A DNA stretch of 64,000 bases. Origin: Spongilla lacustris (lineage: Eukaryota > Porifera > Demospongiae > Spongillida > Spongillidae). Both the position numbers and the translations under genes were made by a program. How positions within the stretch are numbered: position 1 is the first letter of the stretch; every line of letters starts with the position of its first letter. Below are positions 24,511 to 35,266 of the stretch, one piece after another. The notes under the pieces were generated by a model. It saw nothing but the letters and a program-made list of their open reading frames with translations, was not told the origin of the DNA and did not search any database. Location: assembly GCA_949361645.1 (NCBI GenBank), contig OX442415.1:15376331-15440330 (forward strand). The letters run 5' to 3'.

Positions 24511-25669
24511 ATAGCACTACTTCACAAACATTGCATCATAGCACTACTTTACAAGCACTGCACTATACAAGCTTGTAAGTTGTGAACACAGTCTATGTAA
24601 ACTTTCCAGTGGCCCAGACCTGCCATAATCTGTAGTGATAGGTTAGCAATATAATATTCACTGCTAACATATGCAAGGCTTCCAAAGCTTCTACCCCTGT
24701 GAAGCCTGGACTTAAAAAAAAATCTCTCAACACTGCTCTTGTACTATATGAGCTATTATACAAATATCCAAGTATGTTGCACAGCTCCCTAGATGAAATA
24801 GGGGCCATGTATGAGGGGCACCACTTAGAATTTGCAAACACACACGTACAGACACACACACATATGCAGGCACATATACACACACAATCACAGATGTAAG
24901 CAATCACTAATGTACATCAGGGTTGGCAGTCCGGGTAAGGATAGCTTTTGGAATTTAGAGGTGGTGGCAAGAGGTGAGGCAAGCTTATAGCTGGTGCCTC
25001 CGTATCTTAGGCTTCACACACACACACCCCAGGTCAGAGCACAAGGTGTCATTGGCAGTATGTATTGACCTGGGCACCCTCGCTTCCAATAGTGCTAGGG
25101 GGTTATATGAAGAGGTGAGAAGTGATGGGCAAGTCTAGAGCCATTGCCTTTCCCATGTACCAGTTGGATAACAGCTTTGGCAAGTTTTGGAGTGGTCAGG
25201 AGACATAGCTCCACACTGAGGTGGTCACTATAGCTGCATGATGGCCGAGGTGGTCGTAGCTTGCCTTAAAGAACATCTACTGTTTCTATCAGAGTCACCT
25301 TGACTATATTTCCCATGCAGCCATTAAGTGGTGACCTGGCCTGCATGGCCTCAGTTCAAGGTGCACCTTGTACCATGGAAGCTACATGTGTATTGCTTGG
25401 GCATTGCACCCCATTAAAACGGGGCTGTAAACTATACATGAACATTAATTAAAGGCGTAGTACGCTTTCAAAAAGGAAGATTTCAAGGAGCATCAGATGT
25501 GTACATGAGTCACAAGCCCATTCCCAATTTACATGAAAATGGGTGGTGCAAACTGTTGTCTTTTCAAATGAGGATTAAGGGCTAACCTTCCTACATGTAT
25601 AGCAATTACCAATACTCCTGAAACAAATAGGGTAACAAGTTGTCTTTGATCTGCAGTGGCTAGCCCACC
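24511..25669. other. single-copy centre of the giant foldback
   Basis: No gene recognised. 24590-24700 repeats 23965-24060 directly (CTATGTAAACTTTCCAGTGG onward). A short (CA)n lies at about 24838-24885. The arm orientation of the minisatellite first flips at about 24485 (CTGTGCCTGTGAA..TTCACAGGCACAG). Confidence 0.5.
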
Positions 25670-27518
25670 ATAAAAAGCACTATTTCACAAGCACAGCACT
25701 ATACTAGCACTTCTTAACAGGCGCTGCACCATAGCAATACTTCACAGGCACAACACCATAGCACTACTTCACAGGCACAACACCATAGCACTACTTCACA
25801 AGCATTGCACCATAGCTCTACTTCATAAATTCAGCACCATAGCATTACACTATTAGCACCATAGCAGTATACAATCAGCACCATAGCACTACACAATCAG
25901 CACCATAGCACTACAAAATCAGCACCATAGTACTAACCAATCAGCACCATAGCACTACTTCAGCACTAAACAGGGATGGCACTACTTCACATGCACAAAA
26001 CTATAGCACTACTTCACATGCTTCACAAACACAGCACCATAGCATTCCACAATAGCACTACTTGATAAACACAGCCCATAGCACTACACAATAAGTACCA
26101 CAACACCACTTCACAAGCATAGCACCATGGTACTACTTCAGAAGCACAGTGCCACCATCAGGTGTGTAGGAAGGTATTTAAAGGTGGGGGGTACAAATAA
26201 ATGTGTCTATAGGTTGAGGACCTGACTCAGAAATTTTAGGATGGCGTATACCACTCCCCCCTCCATTTATACTTCTAAACATCATACAGAATAAAGGTGA
26301 AGGGGGAGGGGGGGGGGGGGGGGCAATGCCTCTCTACAACAATAAAATGGAGGTAACGGCCCCTATGGCCCTTGCTTCCTCGCACAAGCACTGTACCATA
26401 GCACTACGTCACAAGCACTGTACCATAGCACTACGTCACAAGCACTGCACCATAGCACTACTTCACAGCCACTGTACCAAGCACTCCTTCACAGTCACTG
26501 CACCATAGCACTACTTCACAAGTATAGCACCATCAGGCGTGTAGGAAGGTGGGGGGTGCATATAAATGAGCATGTCTATAGGCCGAGGGGGGAGGGGGGA
26601 GAGATCTGATCTATATTAGATCTTTTAGGATGGCGTGTAGCACCCCCCTCCATTTATATAACCCATAGCACTACGTCACAAACACTGCACCATAGCCCTA
26701 CCTCATAAATGCAGCACCATAGCATTACACTATTAGCACCACAGCACTACACAATCAGCACCATAGCACTACACAATCAGCACCATAGCACTACACAATC
26801 AGCACCATAGCACTACACAATCAACACCCTAGCACCCCACAATCAGCACCATAGCACATACCATGGCACCATGGCACTACACAATCAGCACACATAGCAC
26901 TACACAATCAGCACCATAACACTACACAATCAGCACCATAGCACTACACAATCAACACCCTAGCACCACACAATCACCACCATAGCACATACCATGGCAC
27001 CATGGCACTACACAATCAGCACACATAGCACTACACAATCAGCACACAGCACTACACAATCAGCACCATAGCACTACACAATCAGCACACATACTTCACC
27101 CATGGCATTACTTCAGCACCATAATAGGGATGGCACTACTTCACATGCACAACACCATAGCACTACTTCACATGCTTCACAAACACAGCACCATAGCATT
27201 GCTTAGCACTGCACAATATCACTACTTGATAAGTGCAGCACCATAGCACTACACAATAAGCACCACAACACTACTTGATAAGTGCAGCACCATAGCACTG
27301 CACAATAAGCACCACAACACTACTTTACTAGTATAGCGCCAAGGCACTACTTCAGAAGGACAGCACCATCAGGCGTGTAGGAAGGTGGGGGTGCAAATAA
27401 ATGAGCATGTCTATAGGCCGAGGGGGTAGGGGGGTGAGATCTGACCTATGTTTAGGATGGTGTGTGGCACCTCCCTCCCCCCTCCATTTATACTCTTATA
27501 CATGGTACTATGGAGGGA

Positions 27519-27550
<32 letters not shown>

Positions 27551-28760
27551 CTATGGTCCCAATGGCCCCCATACTTCTTATGCCATTGACCATAGCACTA
27601 CTTCACAAACACTGCACCATATCATGTCATAAATGCAGCACCATAGCACTGCACAATCAGCACCAAAGCACTACTTCACAAGCACTGCACCATACCACTA
27701 CACAATCGGCACCATAGCACTACACAATCAGCACCATAGCACTACACAATCAGCACCACAGCACTACACAATCAGCACCATAGCACTACACAATCAGCAC
27801 CATAGCACTACACAATCAGCACCATAGCACTACACAATCAGCACCATAGCACTACACAATCAGTACCATAGCACTACACAATCAGCACCATAGCACTACT
27901 TCACCCATGGCACTACTTCAGCACTAAACAGGGATGGCACTACTTCACATGCTTCACAAACACAGCACCATAGCACTACACAATAGGCACCACTTCACAA
28001 GCATAGCACCATAGCACTACTTCAGACGCACAATGCCACCATCAGGTGTGTAGGAAGGTATTTAAAGGTGGGGGGTACAAATAAATAAGTGTGTCTATAG
28101 GTTGAGGACCTGACTCAGAAATTTTAGGATGGTGTATAGCACTTCCCCCCCCCCCACTCCCCCCTCCATTTATACTTTTATACATCATACAGAATAAAGG
28201 TGAGGGGGGAGGGGGGGGGCAATGCCCCCCTATGACAATAAAATGAGGGTAATGGCCCCCATGGCCCTTGCTTCCTCGCACAAGCACTGCACCATAGCAC
28301 TAAGTCACAAGCACTGCACCATAGCACTACGTCACAAGCACTGCACCGTAGCACTACTTCTGAACAAACACTGCACCATAGCACTACTTCACAAGCACTG
28401 CATCATAGCACTACGTCACAAGCACTGCACCATCGCACTACAACACAAGCACTGCACCATAGCACTACGTCACAAGCACTGCACCATATCAATATGCAAT
28501 CAGCACCATAGCACTACTTCAAAAGCACAGAACGATGGCACTACTTCACTAGTTCATAAATGCAGAGTGCCATAGCACTACACAATCAGCACCATAGCAC
28601 TACTTCACCCATGGCACTACTTCAGCACCATAACGGGTACTGCACAATAGCACTACTTCACATGCACAACACCATAGCACTACTTTACAAGCACAGTAAC
28701 AGCACTTCTTATAACTGGCACTGCACCATAGCACTAGTTTGTGTTGCTAACGTTGTGCAA
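25670..28760 (-). repeat. right-arm minisatellite, inverse of the left arm
   Basis: The same unit read inversely (CACTACACAATCAGCACCATAG is its plus-strand form). It carries the interspersed blocks at about 26140-26390, 26520-26660, 27360-27590 and 28030-28280. A 31-bp poly(G) run lies at 27520-27550. Short His/Thr/Ser ORFs are repeat products. Confidence 0.9.
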
Positions 28761-29360
28761 AGAAGGCAGCAAGACTTATAGTACATGTAGTATACAGTAA
28801 GGCTTAGCAATCGTACTTGTCCCCGGAAAGCCTTTTCCTAAATGAATCAATCACCACCCTCCTGATGTCTGCGATGTATTATAATGTGGCTATGAGTGCG
28901 TACGTACCGAGTTGGCACGAGAGTTCACGTGCATTGCACGATCGCCTCAATTACTTGTTAACTTTACTTCGCTAATCGCTAGTTGTAAAGTCAAAGCCAG
29001 CCGTAACGAGATTGTTTCCACTTTAATTTCCAGTTAACTTTACGCACTATGGCAGTGGGACCCGTGCGAGCTGATCTATTACAGGACTCGAGCTTCTGCT
29101 TGCCCATCTCGTCAGCCAGTTAGTGTTTGGGAGGTGATGTCAGGGACACGCCCCCGCAGTTGGGGGGGGGGGTGCCGGTGTCATAGCGGATTTTGTCCCC
29201 CCCAATTATTGTCCCCCCGGACAGAATCCGCTAGCGGATTCTGTCCCCCCGGATAAAATCCGCTAGCAGATTTAGTCCCCCCGGACAGAATCCGCTAGCG
29301 GATTCTGTCCGGGGAGACACATTCTGCTAGCGGATGTTGTCCCTCCTCCGCAGAATATGT

Positions 29361-29387
29361 CCCCCCCCCCCCCCCCCCCCCCCCCCC
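29361..29387. repeat. poly(C) tract, 27 bp
   Basis: Uninterrupted C run inside the left end of the palindromic element; its mirror is the G run at about 30737-30749. Confidence 0.95.
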
Positions 29388-29782
29388 TTGTGTTTATTAG
29401 CGCAGCTTCGTGTGCTTGGTCTGACCGATATACATGTATATCCCAGGCTCTGCATACCTAATTTGGTCCTAAAGTCATTTTGGTCTAGCTGTCACGGGCC
29501 GACTCACGGCCAATATCCTGAAATGGTCCTATAGCCGACAGAAATAGGCTTTGACGGTCTTATAGAACCATTTGAAGCTAGGTAATTTCGTAAACGGAAA
29601 TTGCACAATTAATTTTAAGTGACCTGTTTTTTTTTTTTTCACTACCATTGATCTCCACCATAATAATACATGTCCTATATATGACTTATAGACAAATCAA
29701 GTGGCTGTCGTACCCGGCCGTCTTCATGAGTGACATGACTATACTGAAAGCTAGCAGCTGCAAAACGCACCACGTACAACTT

Positions 29783-30255
29783 AATGGACCCTTTGCATGA
29801 AAGATCGGAAGTACGATAAACGTCACGTCTGGAGTAAAAACCACAGCGGTTGCCTAAAGACATTGTGTCACGTCCGCGGACCTTTGCGTAATAAAATGGC
29901 AACGCTCGGAGTCAGCTCAGACATTGATCCTTCGGCCGATCCAGCCTGATCAAACTATGCTGCCAACAGTAAGTTTGACCGGGTCTGACATACCCAGAGC
30001 CTTTTTAAAGCCATCCATTTAAAAAGGCTCCGGGTATGTCAGACTCGGTCAAGCTTACTGTTGGCAGCATAGTTCGACCAGGAACTGGATCGGCCGAAGG
30101 ATCGCTGCCCGAGCGGGAAGGAATGACTATGAGCGTTGCCATTTTATTACGCAAAGGTCCGCGAACGTGACACAATGTCTCTAGGCAACCGCTGTGGCTT
30201 TTACTCCGGACGTGACGTTTATCGTACTTCCGATCTTTCATGCAAAGGGTCCATT
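29783..30255. mobile_element. 473-bp foldback MITE
   Basis: Nearly the whole element is one inverted repeat. AATGGACCCTTTGCATGAAA at 29783 pairs with its inverse ending at 30255, and the match runs inward through AACGTCACGTC, CACAGCGGTTGCC and TAATAAAATGGCAACGCTC to a tight centre near 30008-30022 (CTTTTTAAA..TTTAAAAAG). The arms are about 230 bp with scattered differences. It is non-coding; small frames on both arms (29675-29902, 30005-30241) are mirror images. Confidence 0.8.
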
Positions 30256-30376
30256 CTAGGGCAGAGGGCCAAGAAGTCTGGCGGGGAGATCGATTGATAG
30301 GACTGCGGGACTGGGTGGGGGAACCGGGGAAGTACTAGTTTTGTACCTGTATAGTGGAGATATTGCTAATCGTATT

Positions 30377-30481
30377 CACGACACTTCAAATTCTAGGGAT
30401 AATCCCTAGAATTTGAAGTGTCGTGCCGATAGGACCTACTAACCAGAGATTATATATAATCTCTGTACTAACGTAGGTCCT
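30377..30481. repeat. two adjacent perfect hairpins
   Basis: 30377-30425 is a perfect 49-bp palindrome with a single central base (half-site starts CACGACACTTCAAATTC). Right after it, 30431-30481 forms a compound hairpin: outer arms AGGACCTAC/GTAGGTCCT and inner CAGAGATTATA/TATAATCTCTG. Confidence 0.85.
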
Positions 30482-31173
30482 GATACGTACCTTTCGGGCC
30501 CGATACGAAAAAGAACGAGGGATAGGGATATTGTATGTTTCGGGCCCGATGTTAGCTTATGGGGGGGGGGGGGGGGGGTCCGTCCGATCTCACGCCCAGG
30601 CAGCCCTGGCTATACGTATTAGGAAAGGCGGAGCATCGATCACCCATTGTTGAAACTTGCAGTGTAAGCAAAGGCTATACGTATTGGAGTATCGGTCACC
30701 TACTGCAGGGGGGAAGGGTGTGTGTGTGTGTGTGTGGGGGGGGGGGGGACAATTTCTGCGGAAGGGAGACAATATCTGCTAGCGGATTACGTCCGTGGGG
30801 GACAATTTCCGCTAGCAGATTATGTCCGGGGGGACAAAATCTGCGGGGGGACAGAATCTGCTCCGACACCGGTTCTGCGAGGTCCCGAGCAGACCAACCC
30901 CAGAAGGCCGACGTATGGTACGGCGGCCTGCACACCCCCAAACGTAGGGGTAGGAACTATGATGCTGGGATAGCTTCCGTGTTCATTGAATTCTCATTAT
31001 CAGCTTCTTGATTAACTGCATGTACTTCTCGATTCTCATTATTAACCGATTACATGCACCCCGCAACATGTATATAACCATGAAAGCCTAATATAGCTGG
31101 TGCATGGGGCAGCCTTCTAACCACTCGGTTGCCGACCCCCCTTCACGCTGATGTAATTTTATTGTTTTCGGTA

Positions 31174-32070
31174 CTACCCGATACCAGCGATGGCTGAAGA
31201 GATTGCAGCCAGCTGCGCCCCGGGTGTCCGGATGTAGCTCGTGAAGGCGTCACTGCTCCAGCGACCGAGAGCCTTGATAGTGGAGTCCTCTATTCCTGCT
31301 GCTGCTGCCGCTGTAGCTGCTCCAATTCTGAAGCTATGGCCCGCGAATGACAAGCTGTCGAAACCTCTGGCGGCTAGCGCCTTCCGGAGCTCAGTCACGA
31401 AGTCTGGTTTTAGAATGGGTCGTCCGTCTCGTTTGACGAAGAACGGTCCCGGCTGGTCCCCCCGAGCTGCCACGTAGGTCAGGCAAGCGGCTATGGGACA
31501 TATCGCGTTGCCCGACTGGCCGATGAATACGTCTGCCCCTTGTCCAAACTGGTCACATTTCGCGAATTTCAGATGAACTCTTATGACGGTGGGGGCCGTG
31601 CTGTGGTTAAATGCCACCTCCTCCCACTGCAGCGGCAGTCGGCTCGGGGTATCGTTCGATGGCAGGAGATCTCCAAGGCGGAAAAACCCAAAGTAACATA
31701 TGGGTGCTATGGCCCATAGCAGGGTCCCGTTGCCGTCGTGCCTCTCCATCCAGAACGACCTTAGCTCGTGGAGAATAGCGGGGGTTATGGGAAGCCTGAC
31801 CCGACCTGGTTTCCTACGGAGGGCTGCCACGCGTTTGATGCCGGCCTGAATTCTCTCCAATCGGCACAGTGATGACTGTGAACGAGGGTCTGGGAACCCA
31901 AGCGCGACGTGCGCGTCCCGCACCGTGGAAAGGTAGACCTTTATGGTCTGCGGCGACAGTTCATCAGCTGCGAGGGCGGCGGCAAAATAGCATAGGATAG
32001 GTTCTGTTACTGGGAACGGAATATAAATAGCATAGTTAGCGCAGAATGGTGGAAGCGTTTCATGCCAGAT
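31174..32070 (-). CDS. tyrosine recombinase of the DIRS-like element
   Basis: The frame is open from 32070 (just after a TGA) to the stop at 31174, about 298 codons. It overlaps the end of the RT frame by about 11 nt in a different frame, and no early ATG is present, so it may be reached by frameshift, reinitiation or splicing. The N-terminal part (TIKVYLSTVRDAHV) looks like the SAM-like DNA-binding segment. Catalytic residues of the phage-integrase fold are visible: Arg in FGFFRLGDLL, His and Arg in GHSFRIGAAT, Trp in ALGRWSSDAF, and the Tyr nucleophile in SYIRTP. The enzyme should integrate a circular DNA copy without target duplication. Confidence 0.85.
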   Translation of the reverse strand: MWHETLPPFCANYAIYIPFPVTEPILCYFAAALAADELSPQTIKVYLSTVRDAHVALGFPDPRSQSSLCRLERIQAGIKRVAALRRKPGRVRLPITPAILHELRSFWMERHDGNGTLLWAIAPICYFGFFRLGDLLPSNDTPSRLPLQWEEVAFNHSTAPTVIRVHLKFAKCDQFGQGADVFIGQSGNAICPIAACLTYVAARGDQPGPFFVKRDGRPILKPDFVTELRKALAARGFDSLSFAGHSFRIGAATAAAAAGIEDSTIKALGRWSSDAFTSYIRTPGAQLAAISSAIAGIG

Positions 32071-33755
32071 TCATATGTTCGTCGCGTTGACTCTGCCAGG
32101 CCCTGTGAGTAAAAGAATTGAACGGTTCCGTCCAGAGCGGAGACAGCCAGTCTATGTCCTCGCTCAGCAGCGTTTCCACCAGCCGAGGTGGGATGGGGTG
32201 CGGGTAGGGATCCGCCCCGGGGACCTGTTGGAAGAACACATCGATATGGTTACGTGACAGGGCATCGGCAACTCGATTCTGGGTGCCAGGTATGTGGAAC
32301 CCTCGTAACTCGAACTGGTACAGTGCCTTGAAGTAGAAGAGGCACCTCGATAGATGCGCGAGTCGTTCCTCTTTAGACGATCGAGAGGCCAGTATGGCTA
32401 CCACCGCTTGGTTGTCGCAGTAACATGCGACGCATTGGCCGCGCCATTGAGCGCCCCACGTAGCCGCGGCCATTATTATGGGTAGCATCTCTTTCACCGA
32501 TATCGGCAAAGGGGCGGCCGATTCGCTCCAATGAAATTGCAGCCAGCGCTGGTTCCAGAACGCGCCACATCCCCACGAACCGGAAGCGTCCGTGAACAAC
32601 GTGGTGGATGGTGTGGTGCCATTCTGAGGGATAAGCCCGGTTCCATTCCAGTTGGCGGCCAGCATGCGCCACCATGCGAGGTCGGCACGAAAGGCTCTGT
32701 TGAGCCGGATGACGTGTCGGTCGTTCGTCGAGGATAGGAGCGTGATCATGCGCCTCAGAAATGATCTGCCCGGTCTGATGACTTTGCAGGCGTGGTGAAG
32801 GAGGCCAACGAGGGACTCCAGTACTTTCCTTCTGCACACTTTCCTCTCACGCCATGTGTCCAGGGTGTCTTGGATCCTGGTCAGCTTGTCTCTTGGTAAC
32901 CGGAGGCTCCACGTCTCTGTGTCCAGCTCTATTCCCAGGAACGTCAGGCGGGTTCTCGGGCCTTCGCATTTATCTAAAGCCAGGGGAACGCCCAGCTCCG
33001 CGCAGGTATCCACGACAATCTTTAAACTATCGGCGCACTGAGAGGAATGGGGCGTGCCAAGAATGATGAAGTCGTCAAGGTAGTGCGCAATGTGGACGAC
33101 GCCCCTTCGACGCAAAATCCATTCAATCGAGTCTGCCACTGCCGTGAAGATCTTCGCCGCCGATCTTAGGCCAAACGGAAGCATCGCATCGCAGTACACG
33201 CTACCCTCCCACTCGATGCCGAGTAGTGGTCTGTCGTCTGGGTGCACCGGGATTAGGCGGTAGGCGGCCTGGATGTCGATTTTTGCCAGCAACGTGCCTT
33301 GCCCCAGGCCGGTAATGACTGCGGCCACTGCGTCCACGGATATGTAGCTCAGCAACCAGAGAGCCGGACTGATGCCATCGTTTACGCTGAATCCCTCCGG
33401 AAAGGACAGGTCGGTAATTAAGCGCCATTTTCCCGTATTATGTCCTTTGGAGACTACCCCTATTCGGCTACAGTGCGTGTAGCGAGCCACGTGGCTAGGT
33501 AGCGGCCCTAGGAGGCGGTTTGCGCTCAGTTCTGCGTCAATGTACGCTGAGACGACGCTGTCGTGCTCGCTAACCGATGGGAGATTGCGGGTGGCTGAGC
33601 GGAGCGGTTGTCGGCGGTCGAACCCAACCCTGAACCCCTCGGCTAGCCCTATTACGATATAATCTCTCGGCCTTAAACGCTTCGGTTCGCAAGGGGGAGG
33701 AGCCTCCGAGTAATGGTCCAGGTATCTGTGGCCCCGGGAGCGGCATGAAACTCTG
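32060..33755 (-). CDS. reverse transcriptase-RNase H of the DIRS-like element
   Basis: The frame opens after a TGA near 33757 and ends at TGA 32060, about 564 codons. The N-terminal leader includes RDYIVIGLAEGFRVGFDRR and LLGPLPSHVARY, typical of DIRS-like Pol. RT motifs follow: GKWRLITDLSFPEG, KIDIQAAYRLIPVHPDD, LPFGLRSA and the catalytic YLDDF (near 33075). The RNase H domain has LFTDASGSWGCGAFW (Asp), SVKEMLPI (Glu), CYCDNQAVV (Asp) and GTQNRVADALSRN (Asp), so all four acidic residues are present. There is no ATG near the start; an acceptor-like GATGCAG at 33757 could join it to an upstream exon. It copies the element RNA to DNA. Confidence 0.88.
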
Positions 33756-33757
33756 GA

Positions 33758-34008
33758 GCTGCATCAGGTGGCTCGTGTAGGCGTACGGGGGGCCTGCGAC
33801 AGGGGAGCATCCGGATAAGTATTTTCCACTATCTGTTATCGCCTCATGATGTCATGCAGCTGCTTAATTTGTTACATGTACCTGTACGCGTCAGTGTGCC
33901 ATGCCGCAATCAGAATCACACCTATTCAGGTGGAGCTGCGTTAATTGCCAAACGTAACTATTAATAACATTACACGTGCATGACATCACTGAATACACAC
34001 CGTCCACT
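33758..34008 (-). other. spacer between gag and RT of the DIRS-like element
   Basis: About 250 bp with no long frame on the element strand; AT-richer than the flanking ORFs. It could be an intron allowing a gag-pol mRNA (acceptor-like GATGCAG at its 3' end), but the donor is unclear. Confidence 0.35.
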
Positions 34009-35266
34009 TTAGCGCCCTTGGTTTCCGGGCCTCCTTATGTCTCCCCTGTTGCCGTATGGGTGCTCGGGGGCACCGCGTTGTTGACCGCAGGACAGCGCGG
34101 TGTGCTGGCTCCCGCACAACGAGCACGCGTGCCGGTATTTACATGTGCGAACAAAGCACCGGTTTTCGTTGAACCGACGGCAGATCTCCTGCGACGTAGC
34201 CTGTCTTGGGATGTCGGGTTCCTGTTGAGCGAAGAGGGGGCGGGTGGAGTCAGGGCAGGAGTCTGCCCCGTGGTGCTCGCTGAGGCAAATCTTACATCGT
34301 GTCGTGGGCTTGGCTTTCCCACCGAAGGAATCGTTGTATATTGACTGGTCCTCGGTGGCCCAGTCGAGGCTCTTAGTAGCAGAAGCTTGCCGCCGATATA
34401 ATTGGTCGTAAGTAACCCAAGCGCCGCTTTCAAACCGTCTCGCGCAGAAGGCGATGCGCCGCAGGTACATGAGCATGTCCGGGGCTTTGGATGGGTACTT
34501 GCTGGTGATGACAGCGGCCATCATTGCGAAGCACTCGGTCCATAGCGATATATCCGTGATGGGTACCGATCGTCGGGGCATGCGGAGGACCAATCGTGAT
34601 GAGCTGCCATCGGTAGTGTCCGTTTGCCACGCGTCCTGCAGGAGCTCGGACATCTCGATAAATTCGAGATTCTCAATCCTTTGAACCAGCTTGGGGGGCA
34701 ACCGAGCGGTCACAAAGCTGGGCGCAGCTCGCGCGGGTACTGGTACGCCTGCTGAGGCGAGCAGCGGTGGTAGAGCCAGCGTGGCCGCTTGGTTGGCGGA
34801 GGGCGCGGCCTCTTGCAAGTCAAACGTCGTGAGCCTGTGCGCGGCTCCAGCAGGCTGCGGCTGGGAGGGTTGCTGCTGTCCCTCTACGTAAAAGTAAGTA
34901 AAGGAATAAATAAACCCATGGCTCTGTGTACCGTAAACCTTCCCCAGGCTTGGGCCTACAATTAATCAACAATCTGATACATAACAGCTAGATATATGCC
35001 TGCATGCAATTTTTTCTGCTCTCGGTGACAAGACTGGGGGTGGCGCGGACCCCTCTACTGCCCTGAGGCAGTGCGCGCGTCCTGTGCGAGGCCGCTATCG
35101 GATGGCAAGGCGCTGCTCTTAATTCTAAAGCCCCCGCTTCAATTACCCCTCGCTCACCGGTTGCCTGATGGCTTGTCGCAGGGGTCTCTTTCGGCAGAAA
35201 CTGGGACAGCCAGCGCATCTGAGCCTCTGAGAACGGGGGCTGACTTGAGTCACCGTCGTCACCCAT
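34009..35266 (-). CDS. gag-like protein of the DIRS-like element, one intron
   Basis: Exon 1 runs from the ATG at 35266 to 35158 (MGDDGDSSQPPFSEAQMRWL onward) and ends at a perfect donor GTGAGC. Exon 2 begins at 34883 after acceptor TTTTACGTAG. The 274-nt intron holds in-frame stops, and joining restores one frame of 327 residues to the stop at 34009. The core resembles Gag of tyrosine-recombinase retroelements (PPKLVQRIENLEFIEMSELL). The C-terminus has three zinc-binding patterns: CKICLSEHHGADSC, a CCCH finger CRRFNENRCFVRTCKYRH, and CSLCGSQHTALSC. It should package the element RNA. Whether the intron is removed is inferred from splice sites and frame. Confidence 0.75.

Larger units (their letters stand above)
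29196..30880. mobile_element. inverted-repeat element built of GCTAGC-centred palindromes
   Basis: The left end (29196-29387) and right end (about 30738-30870) are inverted copies: GACA-ATTCTGCTAGCGGAT, TCCTCCGCAGAA and a long C run at the left mirror a G run, CTGCGGAAGGGAGACA and CTGCTAGCGGAT at the right. The left end has two perfect 28-bp palindromes (29219-29246 and 29283-29310; half-site GGACAGAATCCGCT) with a variant between them (29251-29278), a period of 32 bp. The right end has two variants. No ORF of note. The 29783-30255 element lies within it. Confidence 0.55.

Noticed and set aside
29675..30241. Two similar minus-strand small genes
   Set aside because: They are the two arms of the 473-bp foldback MITE read in inverse orientation.
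31105..31130. A functional tRNA gene
   Set aside because: Only an A-box-like half is present; no anticodon stem or adjacent B box, and it cannot fold as a tRNA by itself.
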